From contig NZ_VUOC01000002.1 in assembly GCF_008386695.1 (NCBI RefSeq), positions 1,666,481 through 1,730,480 of the forward strand: DNA of 64,000 nt, given 5' to 3'. The position numbers and the translations under genes were made by a program. Source of the stretch: Chitinophaga agrisoli (GTDB taxonomy: Bacteria; Bacteroidota; Bacteroidia; Chitinophagales; Chitinophagaceae). Below the pieces are notes generated by a model. The model did no database searches. It was given only the letters and a program-made list of their open reading frames with translations, and was not told the origin of the DNA. Of the stretch, positions 51,061 to 59,397 are shown piece after piece (the first letter of the stretch is position 1; every line of letters begins with the position of its first letter).

Positions 51061-51288
51061 ATGGCTACTACAAAGATCACAGTAAACAACAACGGCTCCC
51101 TGAAAGTGGAGGGCGATTTTGAGATCGTGGATAAGGATGGCAACAAGTATGACCTGGGTGGCCGGGAAGCGGTATCTATTTGCCGTTGCGGATTATCCAA
51201 AAACAAACCTTTCTGCGATGCTTCGCACAAGGGGCATTTTGAGCATGAGGCAATTGCCTTTGCACTGCCGCCTAAGAAAACTACCTGA
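51061..51288 (+). CDS. CDGSH iron-sulfur domain protein
   Basis: 75 residues from the ATG at 51061; an upstream extension to 50962 would cross the promoter and is unlike the family. The CDGSH cluster site is complete: CRCGLSKNKPFCDASHKGHF (3 Cys, 1 His), which binds a [2Fe-2S] cluster. The N-terminal part (KITVNNNGSLKVEGDFEIVDKDGNKYDLGGREAVSI) resembles the beta region of small bacterial CDGSH proteins. Probable redox or iron-sulfur transfer role in the cytoplasm. Confidence 0.95.
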   Translation: MATTKITVNNNGSLKVEGDFEIVDKDGNKYDLGGREAVSICRCGLSKNKPFCDASHKGHFEHEAIAFALPPKKTT

Positions 51289-51300
51289 CCGGTATAACAG

Positions 51301-51335
51301 CAGCCCTGGTGTAGGATCACCGGGGCTGTTTTTTT
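51301..51335 (+). terminator. Intrinsic terminator after the CDGSH gene
   Basis: CAGCCCTGGTG at 51301-51311 pairs with CACCGGGGCTG at 51318-51328 (one G-U pair), followed by seven T residues to 51335. It begins 12 bp after the CDGSH stop. The T-run touches the 3' end of the convergent channel gene. Confidence 0.9.
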
Positions 51336-51945
51336 ACCACTCTTCCTGGTATACGAATTTAGGCATCTGCCATTCAAACCTGATAGCCAGTAAACGCAAT
51401 ATAAGCCCTAATACGGCCGCAATAATAGTTGCCCACTCCATGCTACCACCCAACGCCTCCACGCCCAGATAAATACCTCCTGTTACAAAAGAGGCGCTGG
51501 CATAGATCTCTTTACGGAATAACAGGGGAATATCATTACACAGCACATCGCGCAGTACCCCACCGGCACAACCGGTGATCACGCCGCTCATGACAATGAT
51601 GACCATGGGCAAATGCATTTCCTCCGCCAGCTGGCAGCCGATGATGGTGAACACCACCAGGCCCAGCGCATCCAGGAAAAGGAACAGTTTCCTCAGCTGC
51701 CGCATAAAAGAAGCGATCAAACCGGCCAGTATAGCCCCGCCGGCCGTAATGAGCAGGTACTCTGGATGGCTTACCCAGGTCATGGGATAATGCCCCAGCA
51801 GTATGTTACGGATAGTACCGCCGCCCAGGGCCGTTACCCAGGCAATAATGAAAACCCCTACCCAATCCATATTGCGCCGCCCGGCGGATAAAGCGGCTGT
51901 CATAGCTTCTGCGGTAATAGCGATGATGTACAGGATGTGCAGCAT
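51334..51945 (-). CDS. TRIC/UPF0126 family membrane channel protein
   Basis: 203 residues with seven hydrophobic helices in a 3+3+1 duplicate arrangement. Repeat cores: WVTALGGGTIRNILLGHYPMTWV and VITGCAGGVLRDVLCNDIPLLF, the paired GGG/GGV-x-RD motifs of the trimeric intracellular cation channel fold. Prokaryotic members conduct potassium or other cations. It stands alone on the minus strand; the glycosyltransferase-like gene upstream ends 51 bp before it. Confidence 0.93.
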   Translation of the reverse strand: MLHILYIIAITAEAMTAALSAGRRNMDWVGVFIIAWVTALGGGTIRNILLGHYPMTWVSHPEYLLITAGGAILAGLIASFMRQLRKLFLFLDALGLVVFTIIGCQLAEEMHLPMVIIVMSGVITGCAGGVLRDVLCNDIPLLFRKEIYASASFVTGGIYLGVEALGGSMEWATIIAAVLGLILRLLAIRFEWQMPKFVYQEEW

Positions 51946-51996
51946 AATATCTGGTTTTTAAAGGCAACTAAATATCGCATTTTTCCTGTGTATGCG

Positions 51997-53505
51997 TTAC
52001 CGGCTGATCTTGTACAGGTAAAAATCCCCATACCGGTCTATCCCCCCTTCTTCTTTATCCAGCAGCTCTGAGTGAAAGCCTTGTGTGAATACTGAATCCC
52101 GCTCCTGCAGCACTTGCGGGGAATAAGTAGTGATCATATATACCTGCCGTAAACCCTGCTGCTGCAAAAAGGTATTAACGCCTTTATAATGCGGGTTCAC
52201 GCCGCCAGGCACATTCATAAATTCTCCTTTTTTCCACATCAGGTAGCTCATCACCTTTTCCTGGTTCACGCAATAAGTTGGTTTATCTGCAAAAGCAGAT
52301 ACTGCTATCATACCCCAGTAATCAGTGACCAGTTGCTGCCCCTGCGGCACTTCCGCTACCATTCTTTTAACGGCCCAGGCGTTTGAAAATGGATACTTCA
52401 GGTCCTGTTGCAGCGCTACGCCAGCGCCCGCCAACTGTATAAACAACAGCATACTTACCAACCACTGTTGCCGTCTGTTAACCGGCGTTTCACTGGTATA
52501 TAACCACCAGGCAACCATAAATCCTATAAATATAAATCCCACATAACGGGTGCTGGTAAGAGGAAATACGGTGGCTGTACCAAATGTAAAAAGGACGTTC
52601 AGGCCAAATAGCGCCAGGCTTTTCCTGTTACCGCGTAATACGGCAAAGGCGCAGGCCAGCAGACCCACAGAGCACAAAGCGCTTACTATCTTGAGGAACG
52701 GGTATTGCCCCTGTGCCTCCAGCAGGAACTGCGTATTCCACCAATGATGGTTCCACCAGGCAGGAATCGGCATCAGGGACCTTAACGGCGCATACAGGAT
52801 AGTGGCCAGCTGCGCCGGCAACTGCCAATGCCGTTGCAGGAATGCCTGCGGATGCAGGATACTGTCTGCCGGCGGGAAAATGAACCAAAGCGCCGAGAGC
52901 CCCAGCAGGATACCAGCTACGCCATGTAAGAGCAGTGCCTTATTTGGCTGTCCCCTTTCCTTATTCAACAACAGGAAGTACAGGTGCAGGCTGCCCGCCA
53001 GCAATATGCCCAGCAAATGGGTACTGGCCAGCAGGATCAATAAAGCATAATATAACAGGCGCTGGTATTTAAACTGCCTGCGTATGATCACACAGATACA
53101 GCAGGCAATCAGGATACCGATAGCATAGTTCCTGCTCAGTGTTGTAAACTCAAACAGTAAATAATAGCTAAAAGGGAACCACACACGGGTAAAAACGGGT
53201 ATAGTGGAAAAGAACAACAGCACAAAAACTGCAGCTACGGCTATCAGCAAATGAATTGTTTGCACCCAGACCAACTGATGGGAAAATTTTGAGATCGTCC
53301 ACAGGATCAGGTACCATGCCGGCGGATGCCCCTCGTAACGGATATTGGTCATCAGTTCTCCCAGGCTGCTGCTGGATTTTGCGATGTTCCAGCTGTGGTA
53401 TTCATCTCCCCACATTTCATGATGGAACATAGCGCAGGCAAATAGCAAGGTATAAGCGATAAAGGCTATCCAAAGCGCAGGTTTCTTAAAATTGCTGTTG
53501 TTCAT
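51997..53505 (-). CDS. Polytopic GT-C-like (PMT/ArnT-type) membrane protein
   Basis: 502 residues with about ten membrane helices. The first loop carries HHEMWGDEYHSWNIAKSS, with the acidic WxDE motif of GT-C glycosyltransferases that use polyprenyl-phosphate sugars, followed by EGHPPAWYLILWTISKF. A hydrophilic domain follows the last helix (about 400-502). It probably glycosylates an envelope component; donor and acceptor unknown. It starts eight bases after the tail-fibre-like gene and is likely co-transcribed. Confidence 0.75.
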   Translation of the reverse strand: MNNSNFKKPALWIAFIAYTLLFACAMFHHEMWGDEYHSWNIAKSSSSLGELMTNIRYEGHPPAWYLILWTISKFSHQLVWVQTIHLLIAVAAVFVLLFFSTIPVFTRVWFPFSYYLLFEFTTLSRNYAIGILIACCICVIIRRQFKYQRLLYYALLILLASTHLLGILLAGSLHLYFLLLNKERGQPNKALLLHGVAGILLGLSALWFIFPPADSILHPQAFLQRHWQLPAQLATILYAPLRSLMPIPAWWNHHWWNTQFLLEAQGQYPFLKIVSALCSVGLLACAFAVLRGNRKSLALFGLNVLFTFGTATVFPLTSTRYVGFIFIGFMVAWWLYTSETPVNRRQQWLVSMLLFIQLAGAGVALQQDLKYPFSNAWAVKRMVAEVPQGQQLVTDYWGMIAVSAFADKPTYCVNQEKVMSYLMWKKGEFMNVPGGVNPHYKGVNTFLQQQGLRQVYMITTYSPQVLQERDSVFTQGFHSELLDKEEGGIDRYGDFYLYKISR

Positions 53506-53513
53506 TGATCATG

Positions 53514-54224
53514 TTACTGTTTGCCCGGCAAACGGCTTTCTGCAATCTGCTTTTGCAGGGCGTTAAGTTGCTGTTGTTGTTGTTCGTTCTCCTGCTTAAG
53601 CGAGATAACATATAAAGTTAACTCTTCTATTTTCTGTAACAGCTTTTTATTCATTTCTCCCAGGTCTTGTCCGGTCCGCGCTATTTCTTCGGCAGACGGC
53701 ATATCGGGCAGGCGTTTGTTTTCATCAATATACGCTTTCACCATCTGCAGGGATGGCAGCGCGTAATCTTTGTTAAAAACATAGTCCGGCCAGGCAGCAT
53801 TTAATTTTACAACTGCCTTGGTGAATACCGCGGAGCCATTTACCGCCAGCATATAACCTTTGGCGTCCGCGGTGCCAATGGCCACCGTACCGTCAGTGTT
53901 TATGCGCATACGTTCTACCAGGTTGGTCGAGAACGCCATCGGCATATTACTGGTAAAAAAGCCCGCCTTACCAAAATCCGGCGTATAGGCAATGTCAAAG
54001 GAAGATGTTTTTCCGGGAGCCCGGAACGTGATGAAACCAGATGGGCCCTGTAATTGAAAGATCCTGTCCGTGGCGCCAAAAGTGCCCATTAAGGCGGTAG
54101 CGCCTATCAATACATTCCCATCGCGGTAAAGGAGATTGCTGGTTGTAGTGGAACCGCTCCATTGCTGGGCATACAAATTACAGCAGGCCATGCTGAAGGC
54201 AAAAAGGGATACAATTTTTTTCAT
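53514..54224 (-). CDS. Secreted tail-fibre/S74-like protein with C-terminal coiled coil
   Basis: 236 residues with signal peptide (1-19, ending LYAQQ). The middle holds short beta repeats (RDGNVLIGATALMG, RMRINTDGTVAIGTAD) as in tail-fibre and endosialidase-chaperone proteins. Then WPDYVFNKDYALPSLQMVKAYIDENKRLPDMPSAEEI and a coiled coil ending in a Gln-rich heptad region (LKQENEQQQQQLNALQKQ). The WPDYVF to LPDMPS block recurs in many Bacteroidota surface proteins, probably as a trimerisation unit. Function unknown. Confidence 0.75.
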   Translation of the reverse strand: MKKIVSLFAFSMACCNLYAQQWSGSTTTSNLLYRDGNVLIGATALMGTFGATDRIFQLQGPSGFITFRAPGKTSSFDIAYTPDFGKAGFFTSNMPMAFSTNLVERMRINTDGTVAIGTADAKGYMLAVNGSAVFTKAVVKLNAAWPDYVFNKDYALPSLQMVKAYIDENKRLPDMPSAEEIARTGQDLGEMNKKLLQKIEELTLYVISLKQENEQQQQQLNALQKQIAESRLPGKQ

Positions 54225-54473
54225 TGTCCGGGTATTAATGTTGATTTAATAACTTGATCTGTTTATCCTGGGAAAAAAGGGGCCGGGCGGGTCAACTGGT
54301 CAACAACATCGTATTTCCATAGGGATATAGAAACAAAAGAAAACATTTTTCTCTACAATAGCAACCCCGTCCTTCCATTATCATACAAACATACTATACA
54401 TACAAAACACCCCGTATGTCTGCAAGTGCAAGTCTGTATTGGATAAGAGCGGTAAAAATTTTAGCTTTATACT

Positions 54474-55319
54474 ATGAAATTCCACAGCCTGGCCATACGG
54501 GTAACAGTATGCTGCATTATTATTTTTTTTAGCATCACACGCGGTAACGCACAGAGTAACCCGCCCTCCTTTAAAGTGATCGCGTTTTACACGGCCAAAG
54601 AGGACCTTGCGCACATCAGCTTTGTACATGAGGCTAATCAATGGTTCCCGGCTATGGCTGCCAAATATCATTTCAGCTACGATTCCACCAATAACTGGGA
54701 TAATCTGAATGATGATTTCCTGGCGCAATACCAGGTGGTGATCTTCCTGGATACAAGACCGGAAAAACCAGCCCAGCGCGATGCTTTCCAACGGTATATG
54801 GAGCATGGCGGTGGCTGGATAGGTTTTCATTTTGCCGGTTTTGCCCTCACTCCTTCCGCCTTTCCGCAAAACTGGGATTGGTATCATAATACCTTCCTGG
54901 GCGCGGGCTCATATGCCAGCAATACCTGGCGGCCCACGGCTGCCGTGTTGCGGGTAGAGGATAAAGTCCACCCGGCTACGCAGGAATTGCCGGCCATGTT
55001 CAGCTCCGCACCCAATGAATGGTACCGCTGGACCAACGACCTGCGTAAGAACCCGGATATTAAGATCCTGCTATCCATAGACAGCAGCAGTTTTCCGCTG
55101 GGCACCGGGCCCAAACAGCATGAGATCTGGCATAGCGGGTATTACCCGGTGGTGTGGACCAACACCCGCTACCGCATGCTGTACCTGAATATGGGACACA
55201 ATGATATGGACTATGAGCACGGCACCAACAAAACGCTGTCGCTTACGTTTGGCAATGATACACAAGACAGGATCATCATTAACGCCCTGTTATGGCTGGG
55301 CAACAAACAACAAGGGTAA
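54474..55319 (+). CDS. Secreted ThuA-domain protein
   Basis: 281 residues with signal peptide (1-26, ending GNAQ). ThuA-like GATase fold: FKVIAFYTAKEDLAHISFVHEANQWFPAMA, VVIFLDTRPEKPAQRDAFQRYMEHGGGWIGFHFAG, WDWYHNTFLGAGSYASNTWRP, YPVVWTNTRYRMLYLNMGHND. ThuA proteins act in trehalose/disaccharide use or as sugar-binding partners of dehydrogenases. The sterol desaturase-like gene starts 30 bp downstream. A TTTTAGCTTTATAC stretch immediately before the ATG looks like a -7 region. Confidence 0.9.
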   Translation: MKFHSLAIRVTVCCIIIFFSITRGNAQSNPPSFKVIAFYTAKEDLAHISFVHEANQWFPAMAAKYHFSYDSTNNWDNLNDDFLAQYQVVIFLDTRPEKPAQRDAFQRYMEHGGGWIGFHFAGFALTPSAFPQNWDWYHNTFLGAGSYASNTWRPTAAVLRVEDKVHPATQELPAMFSSAPNEWYRWTNDLRKNPDIKILLSIDSSSFPLGTGPKQHEIWHSGYYPVVWTNTRYRMLYLNMGHNDMDYEHGTNKTLSLTFGNDTQDRIIINALLWLGNKQQG

Positions 55320-55349
55320 ACTATCGTTTCATCATAAAATAGTTAGCTA

Positions 55350-56387
55350 ATGGAATTCTTGCACACTTTGCTCCACGAGTTAGTCTCCTTTCTGGGCATA
55401 AGGCGCTTACTGGAAATGTATCAGACTGGCGATTATCATGCGTTGTTGACGTTTGACGGTGTCCTCTCGGCCATATCGCCGGTGATACCGTTCCTGTTGT
55501 TGTTAGAGATCGGGCGTGCCCTTGTGTACAAGCGCTTCCGTATAGAGGACTATAAGATGCCGTTCATCATCTTTGTGGCGAACCGTTTTATATCCCGGTT
55601 CCTTTCCATTGCCGCCGTTGCTTTTTGTATAGGCTTTTTTGAAAAATACAGCCTGTTTAAGACCAGCTTTACCTGGTACTGGTTTATTTACGGCTATATA
55701 GTATGGGAGTTCTCCCATTTCCTGTATCATTTCTGGGGGCATAAAGTCCGGCTGTTCTGGTGCCTGCATTCTACGCACCATACGCCGCAGACCATGAACC
55801 TCACCGTATCCTACGCCCACTTCTTTTTAGAAGCCCCGTATGCGGATGTGATCCGTACCACCGTATGTATACTGGCCGGCATAAACCCGCCCCTGCTGTT
55901 CTTTATTATGTTCATAGACGGTACCTGGGGTGCTTTTATCCATGTGGGCGAAGGTATTTTGAAGAACGGGCGACTGGGTTTCCTGAACAATATCATCCTT
56001 ACGCCTTCCCATCACCGGGTGCACCATGCGCGCAACCCGCTGTATATGGATACCAATTTCTGTAACCTGCTCAACATCTGGGATAAAGTATTTGGCACCT
56101 TCCAGCATGAAAAAAAGGAGACAGTTATTGAATACGGCATTACCCGGGAAATGAATCCTAATAATTTCTTTGACGTGTATTTCGGGGAATTCTACTGCCT
56201 TTGGAAAGACCTGAAAAAGGCGCCCGGTATCAGGAACAAGCTGCTGTATATTGTAATGCCGCCAGGCTGGAGCCATACCGGCGATCATAAGACCGCCAAA
56301 ATAGTTAAAAAGGCCTACCTGGAAGAAGAGCATGCACATGCGCATGACCAGGAGCCTTTGCCGCTGCAAACGCCGCAGGCCGTGTAA
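55350..56387 (+). CDS. Sterol desaturase/fatty acid hydroxylase family protein
   Basis: 345 residues with about four to five membrane helices in the first 200. The di-iron histidine clusters are complete: HFLYHFWGHKVRLFWCLHSTHH (HxxxH and HxxHH) and HHRVHHARNPLYMDTNFCN (HxxHH). The family inserts oxygen into lipids using O2, for instance hydroxylating fatty acids, carotenoids or sphingolipid bases. It is 30 bp after the ThuA gene, in one transcript closed by the terminator at 56414. Lipid substrate unknown. Confidence 0.92.
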   Translation: MEFLHTLLHELVSFLGIRRLLEMYQTGDYHALLTFDGVLSAISPVIPFLLLLEIGRALVYKRFRIEDYKMPFIIFVANRFISRFLSIAAVAFCIGFFEKYSLFKTSFTWYWFIYGYIVWEFSHFLYHFWGHKVRLFWCLHSTHHTPQTMNLTVSYAHFFLEAPYADVIRTTVCILAGINPPLLFFIMFIDGTWGAFIHVGEGILKNGRLGFLNNIILTPSHHRVHHARNPLYMDTNFCNLLNIWDKVFGTFQHEKKETVIEYGITREMNPNNFFDVYFGEFYCLWKDLKKAPGIRNKLLYIVMPPGWSHTGDHKTAKIVKKAYLEEEHAHAHDQEPLPLQTPQAV

Positions 56388-56413
56388 TTACAGGCGATTT
56401 ATATGCTGATAAT

Positions 56414-56476
56414 AAAAGAAGGAAAGCTGACTGTTGAACAACAAATCAGCTTTCCTTCTTTTTATTTTTATTTTTT
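56414..56476. terminator. Bidirectional intrinsic terminator
   Basis: Arms 56414-56430 and 56446-56462 pair over up to 17 bp with a 15-base loop. The plus strand continues with a T-rich run to 56476; the minus strand is also U-rich next to the stem (TTTTATTATC). It sits between the convergent sterol desaturase-like and oxidoreductase genes. Confidence 0.92.
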
Positions 56477-56479
56477 CAC

Positions 56480-57205
56480 TTAACTATACCGGTCATTTCG
56501 CCAGGGGTAAGCCGTATTGGAATAACCCCTTTCTTCCCAAAAGCCAAGGCGGTTACCTTCCAGGAACTCTACCCGGTTGATCCATTTAGCACCCTTCCAG
56601 GCATATAATTGCGGCGTGATCATACGCACGGGGCCGCCATGCTCTTTGGGCAAGGGTATGCCATCTACGGTGTGGCCCAGCAGCACATCCGGCTTCAGGG
56701 CTTCTTCCAGCGCTACATTGGTGGTATAATCATCGTAACCGTAACACATGATATGTGTAGCTGTATCCTTAGGCATAACCAAGGCGGCCAGGTCCATAAA
56801 GCGCACGCCCCGCCATGGCATATCCAACCTGGACCAGGTGGTCACGCAATGGAAATCGGACGTGTCATCCGTTTGTGGTAAGGCCATAAAATCGTTCCAG
56901 GTAAGCACCAGCGGATGCTCCACGGCGCCATCTACAATAAGCCGCCATTCCGATAAGGAAATATCCGGCTGCACGCCCAGGTCCAGCACCGGCCATTTTT
57001 TGGTAATAGTCTGGCCAACGGGCAGCACCGGCATACCATGGCGGTTGGGCTTGCCAGTGCCCATGGGGCGGTTATCAGCCACAGATGGGGTGTTGCGCAT
57101 CTTTTCCTCAAACCGGGATTTTAGCTTCATACGGGCTTCTACTACCCGTTTTAATTTATCTGCTTCTTCCATAATATGAAGGTAAGCTTTTAGATGGGAT
57201 ACCAT
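56480..57205 (-). CDS. Sulfite oxidase-like molybdopterin-binding protein
   Basis: About 241 residues from the ATG at 57203-57205; the ATG at 57170-57172 (MEEADKLKRVVEARMKLKS) is an equally possible start. Mo-cofactor domain only: WPVLDLGVQPDISLSEWRLIVDGAVEHPLVLTWNDF, FHCVTTWSRLDMPWRGVRF with the molybdenum-ligand Cys, ALEEALKPDVLLGHTVDGIPLPKEHGGPVRMITPQLYAWKGAKWI. No signal peptide, so cytoplasmic, unlike MsrP/YedY. Redox partner and substrate unknown. It diverges from glgX across 48 bp. Confidence 0.9.
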   Translation of the reverse strand: MVSHLKAYLHIMEEADKLKRVVEARMKLKSRFEEKMRNTPSVADNRPMGTGKPNRHGMPVLPVGQTITKKWPVLDLGVQPDISLSEWRLIVDGAVEHPLVLTWNDFMALPQTDDTSDFHCVTTWSRLDMPWRGVRFMDLAALVMPKDTATHIMCYGYDDYTTNVALEEALKPDVLLGHTVDGIPLPKEHGGPVRMITPQLYAWKGAKWINRVEFLEGNRLGFWEERGYSNTAYPWRNDRYS

Positions 57206-57253
57206 AGGCACCAAAATTGATGTTTACCGGTTGCAAATCGAATCTCATAAAAT

Positions 57254-59389
57254 ATGGATATACCAATCTGGCCAGGCCACCCTTATCCCCTGGGCGCTAC
57301 CTGGGACGGCGAAGGCGTGAACTTTGCCCTGTATGCGGAAAATGCTACCCGTGTAGACCTCTGCTTGTTTGACCAACCCAAAGACGCCCCGGAAACGGCC
57401 TCCATCCGGCTCAGAGAGCGCTCCAATAATGTATGGCATGCCTATGTACCGGGCATTAAACCCGGCCAATTATACGGCTACCGGGTAGATGGCCCCTATG
57501 AGCCGCAGAACGGCCATCGTTTTAACCGTAATAAGCTGTTGATAGACCCTTACGCTAAAGCGATTGCGGGCACTATAGAATGGCATGATTCCCTGTTTGG
57601 TTATCAAATGGGACATAGTGAGGAAGACCTTAGCTTCAGCGAAACAGACAGCTCACCTTTCATACCTAAATCGGTAGTGGTAGATGAGCAGTTTAACTGG
57701 GAAGGCGATAAACCGCCCAAAACACTGTATCACCAAACGGTGATCTATGAAACACATGTAAAAGGTTTTACCAAACTGCACCCGGATATACCGGAAGAAG
57801 AACGCGGTAGCTATAAAGGCATGGGGCACCCCGCTACCATTGCCTACCTGCAGGCCCTGGGGGTTACGGCCGTGGAGCTGATGCCCGTGCACCATTTTGT
57901 AACAGACCGTTACCTGGCAGATAAAGGCCTGACCAATTTCTGGGGCTATAATACCATTGGGTTTTTTGCACCGGACGTCCGTTATGCTGCCACCGGCATT
58001 TGCGGGGAGCAGGTGCGCGAGTTCAAGGAAATGGTAAAAGCCCTGCATAAAGCCGGTATTGAAGTGATCCTGGATGTAGTGTATAATCATACGGCGGAAG
58101 GCAATCATCTGGGCCCTACCCTTTCTTTCCGCGGTATTGACAATGCGTCTTATTACCGCCTTACGGACGACAAGCGCTATTATATGGATTATACGGGCAC
58201 CGGCAATACGTTGAATGCCCGTCTGCCCAGCGTATTGCGCCTGATCATGGACAGCCTGCGTTATTGGGTGCTGCATATGCATGTGGATGGTTTCCGTTTC
58301 GACCTGGCGGCCACCCTGGCCCGCGAGCTGCATGAAGTGGACCGCCTGAGCGCATTCTTCGATATCATTCACCAGGACCCCGTGATCTCGCAGGTAAAGC
58401 TCATCGCAGAGCCCTGGGATGTAGGGGAAGGCGGCTACCAGGTAGGCAAGTTCCCTCCCGGCTGGGCAGAGTGGAATGGTAAGTACCGTGACAGCATCCG
58501 CGACTATTGGCGGGGCGCAGAGAGCACACTGGCGGAGTTTGCCTCCCGTTTTACCGGCAGCGCAGACCTGTATAAGGAAGAATACCGCCGCCCTACTTCC
58601 AGTGTGAACTTTGTAACGGCGCATGACGGTTTTACGCTGCGCGACCTGGTTTCTTACAACGAAAAACATAATGAGGCCAACGGTGAAAATAACCAGGATG
58701 GCGAAAGCCATAACCGGTCCTGGAATTGCGGTGCTGAAGGCCCCACAGACGATGCAGACATCAATGCCCTGCGGCAGCGGCAGCAACGCAATATGCTCAC
58801 TACCCTGTTGCTTTCCCAGGGTGTGCCCATGCTGCTCTCCGGCGACGAAGCCGGCCGTACCCAGCAGGGGAATAATAACGCTTACTGCCAGGATAACGAG
58901 ACCAGCTGGATGCATTGGGACCAGATGGACAAAGACCTGCTGGCCTTTACCCAAAGACTCATCCACCTGCGGCGGCAGCACCCCGCTTTTTGCCGCCGGC
59001 GCTGGTTCCGGGGTCAGCCGGTAGAAGATACGGTGGTGGAAGATATTGCCTGGTTCCTGCCAGAAGGCATGGAAATGTCGCAGGAGCACTGGGACACAGA
59101 CTTTGCCCGCTCCCTGGCCATTTACCTGAACGGCCTGGGACTGCGCAGTATTGGGCCTAAAGGAGAAAAGATCACAGATGACAGCTTTTATATAATGCTG
59201 AATGCGCATCATGAGCCGCTTGACTTTAAGCTGCCTGCGGAAGCCTATGGCGATGCTTGGGAAGTAGTGCTGGACACCGCATCAGACTCCGGCCAGGGTG
59301 ATACGCACACCTATAAAGCCGGCAGCACCATGCAGATAGGCGGCCGCTCCGTGGTGGTATTAACGTTTAAGGAAGCAAAAGACAATTAA
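57254..59389 (+). CDS. glgX: Glycogen debranching enzyme
   Basis: 711 residues. N-terminal CBM48-like beta domain ([26 protein letters not shown]), then a GH13 barrel: [14 protein letters not shown] (region I), [19 protein letters not shown] with the nucleophile Asp (II), [14 protein letters not shown] with the acid Glu (III), and [17 protein letters not shown] (IV). Length and the [21 protein letters not shown] block are typical of GlgX/TreX isoamylases, which cut alpha-1,6 branches of glycogen. It is convergent with treY (eight-base gap), and completes the glycogen-to-trehalose route. Confidence 0.96.
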   Translation: MDIPIWPGHPYPLGATWDGEGVNFALYAENATRVDLCLFDQPKDAPETASIRLRERSNNVWHAYVPGIKPGQLYGYRVDGPYEPQNGHRFNRNKLLIDPYAKAIAGTIEWHDSLFGYQMGHSEEDLSFSETDSSPFIPKSVVVDEQFNWEGDKPPKTLYHQTVIYETHVKGFTKLHPDIPEEERGSYKGMGHPATIAYLQALGVTAVELMPVHHFVTDRYLADKGLTNFWGYNTIGFFAPDVRYAATGICGEQVREFKEMVKALHKAGIEVILDVVYNHTAEGNHLGPTLSFRGIDNASYYRLTDDKRYYMDYTGTGNTLNARLPSVLRLIMDSLRYWVLHMHVDGFRFDLAATLARELHEVDRLSAFFDIIHQDPVISQVKLIAEPWDVGEGGYQVGKFPPGWAEWNGKYRDSIRDYWRGAESTLAEFASRFTGSADLYKEEYRRPTSSVNFVTAHDGFTLRDLVSYNEKHNEANGENNQDGESHNRSWNCGAEGPTDDADINALRQRQQRNMLTTLLLSQGVPMLLSGDEAGRTQQGNNNAYCQDNETSWMHWDQMDKDLLAFTQRLIHLRRQHPAFCRRRWFRGQPVEDTVVEDIAWFLPEGMEMSQEHWDTDFARSLAIYLNGLGLRSIGPKGEKITDDSFYIMLNAHHEPLDFKLPAEAYGDAWEVVLDTASDSGQGDTHTYKAGSTMQIGGRSVVVLTFKEAKDN

Positions 59390-59397
59390 TGTAAGGG

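Noticed and set aside
57653-59212. 519-codon frame opposite glgX
   Set aside because: GlgX motifs on the plus strand are unambiguous; the antisense frame has no recognisable domain and reflects codon bias.
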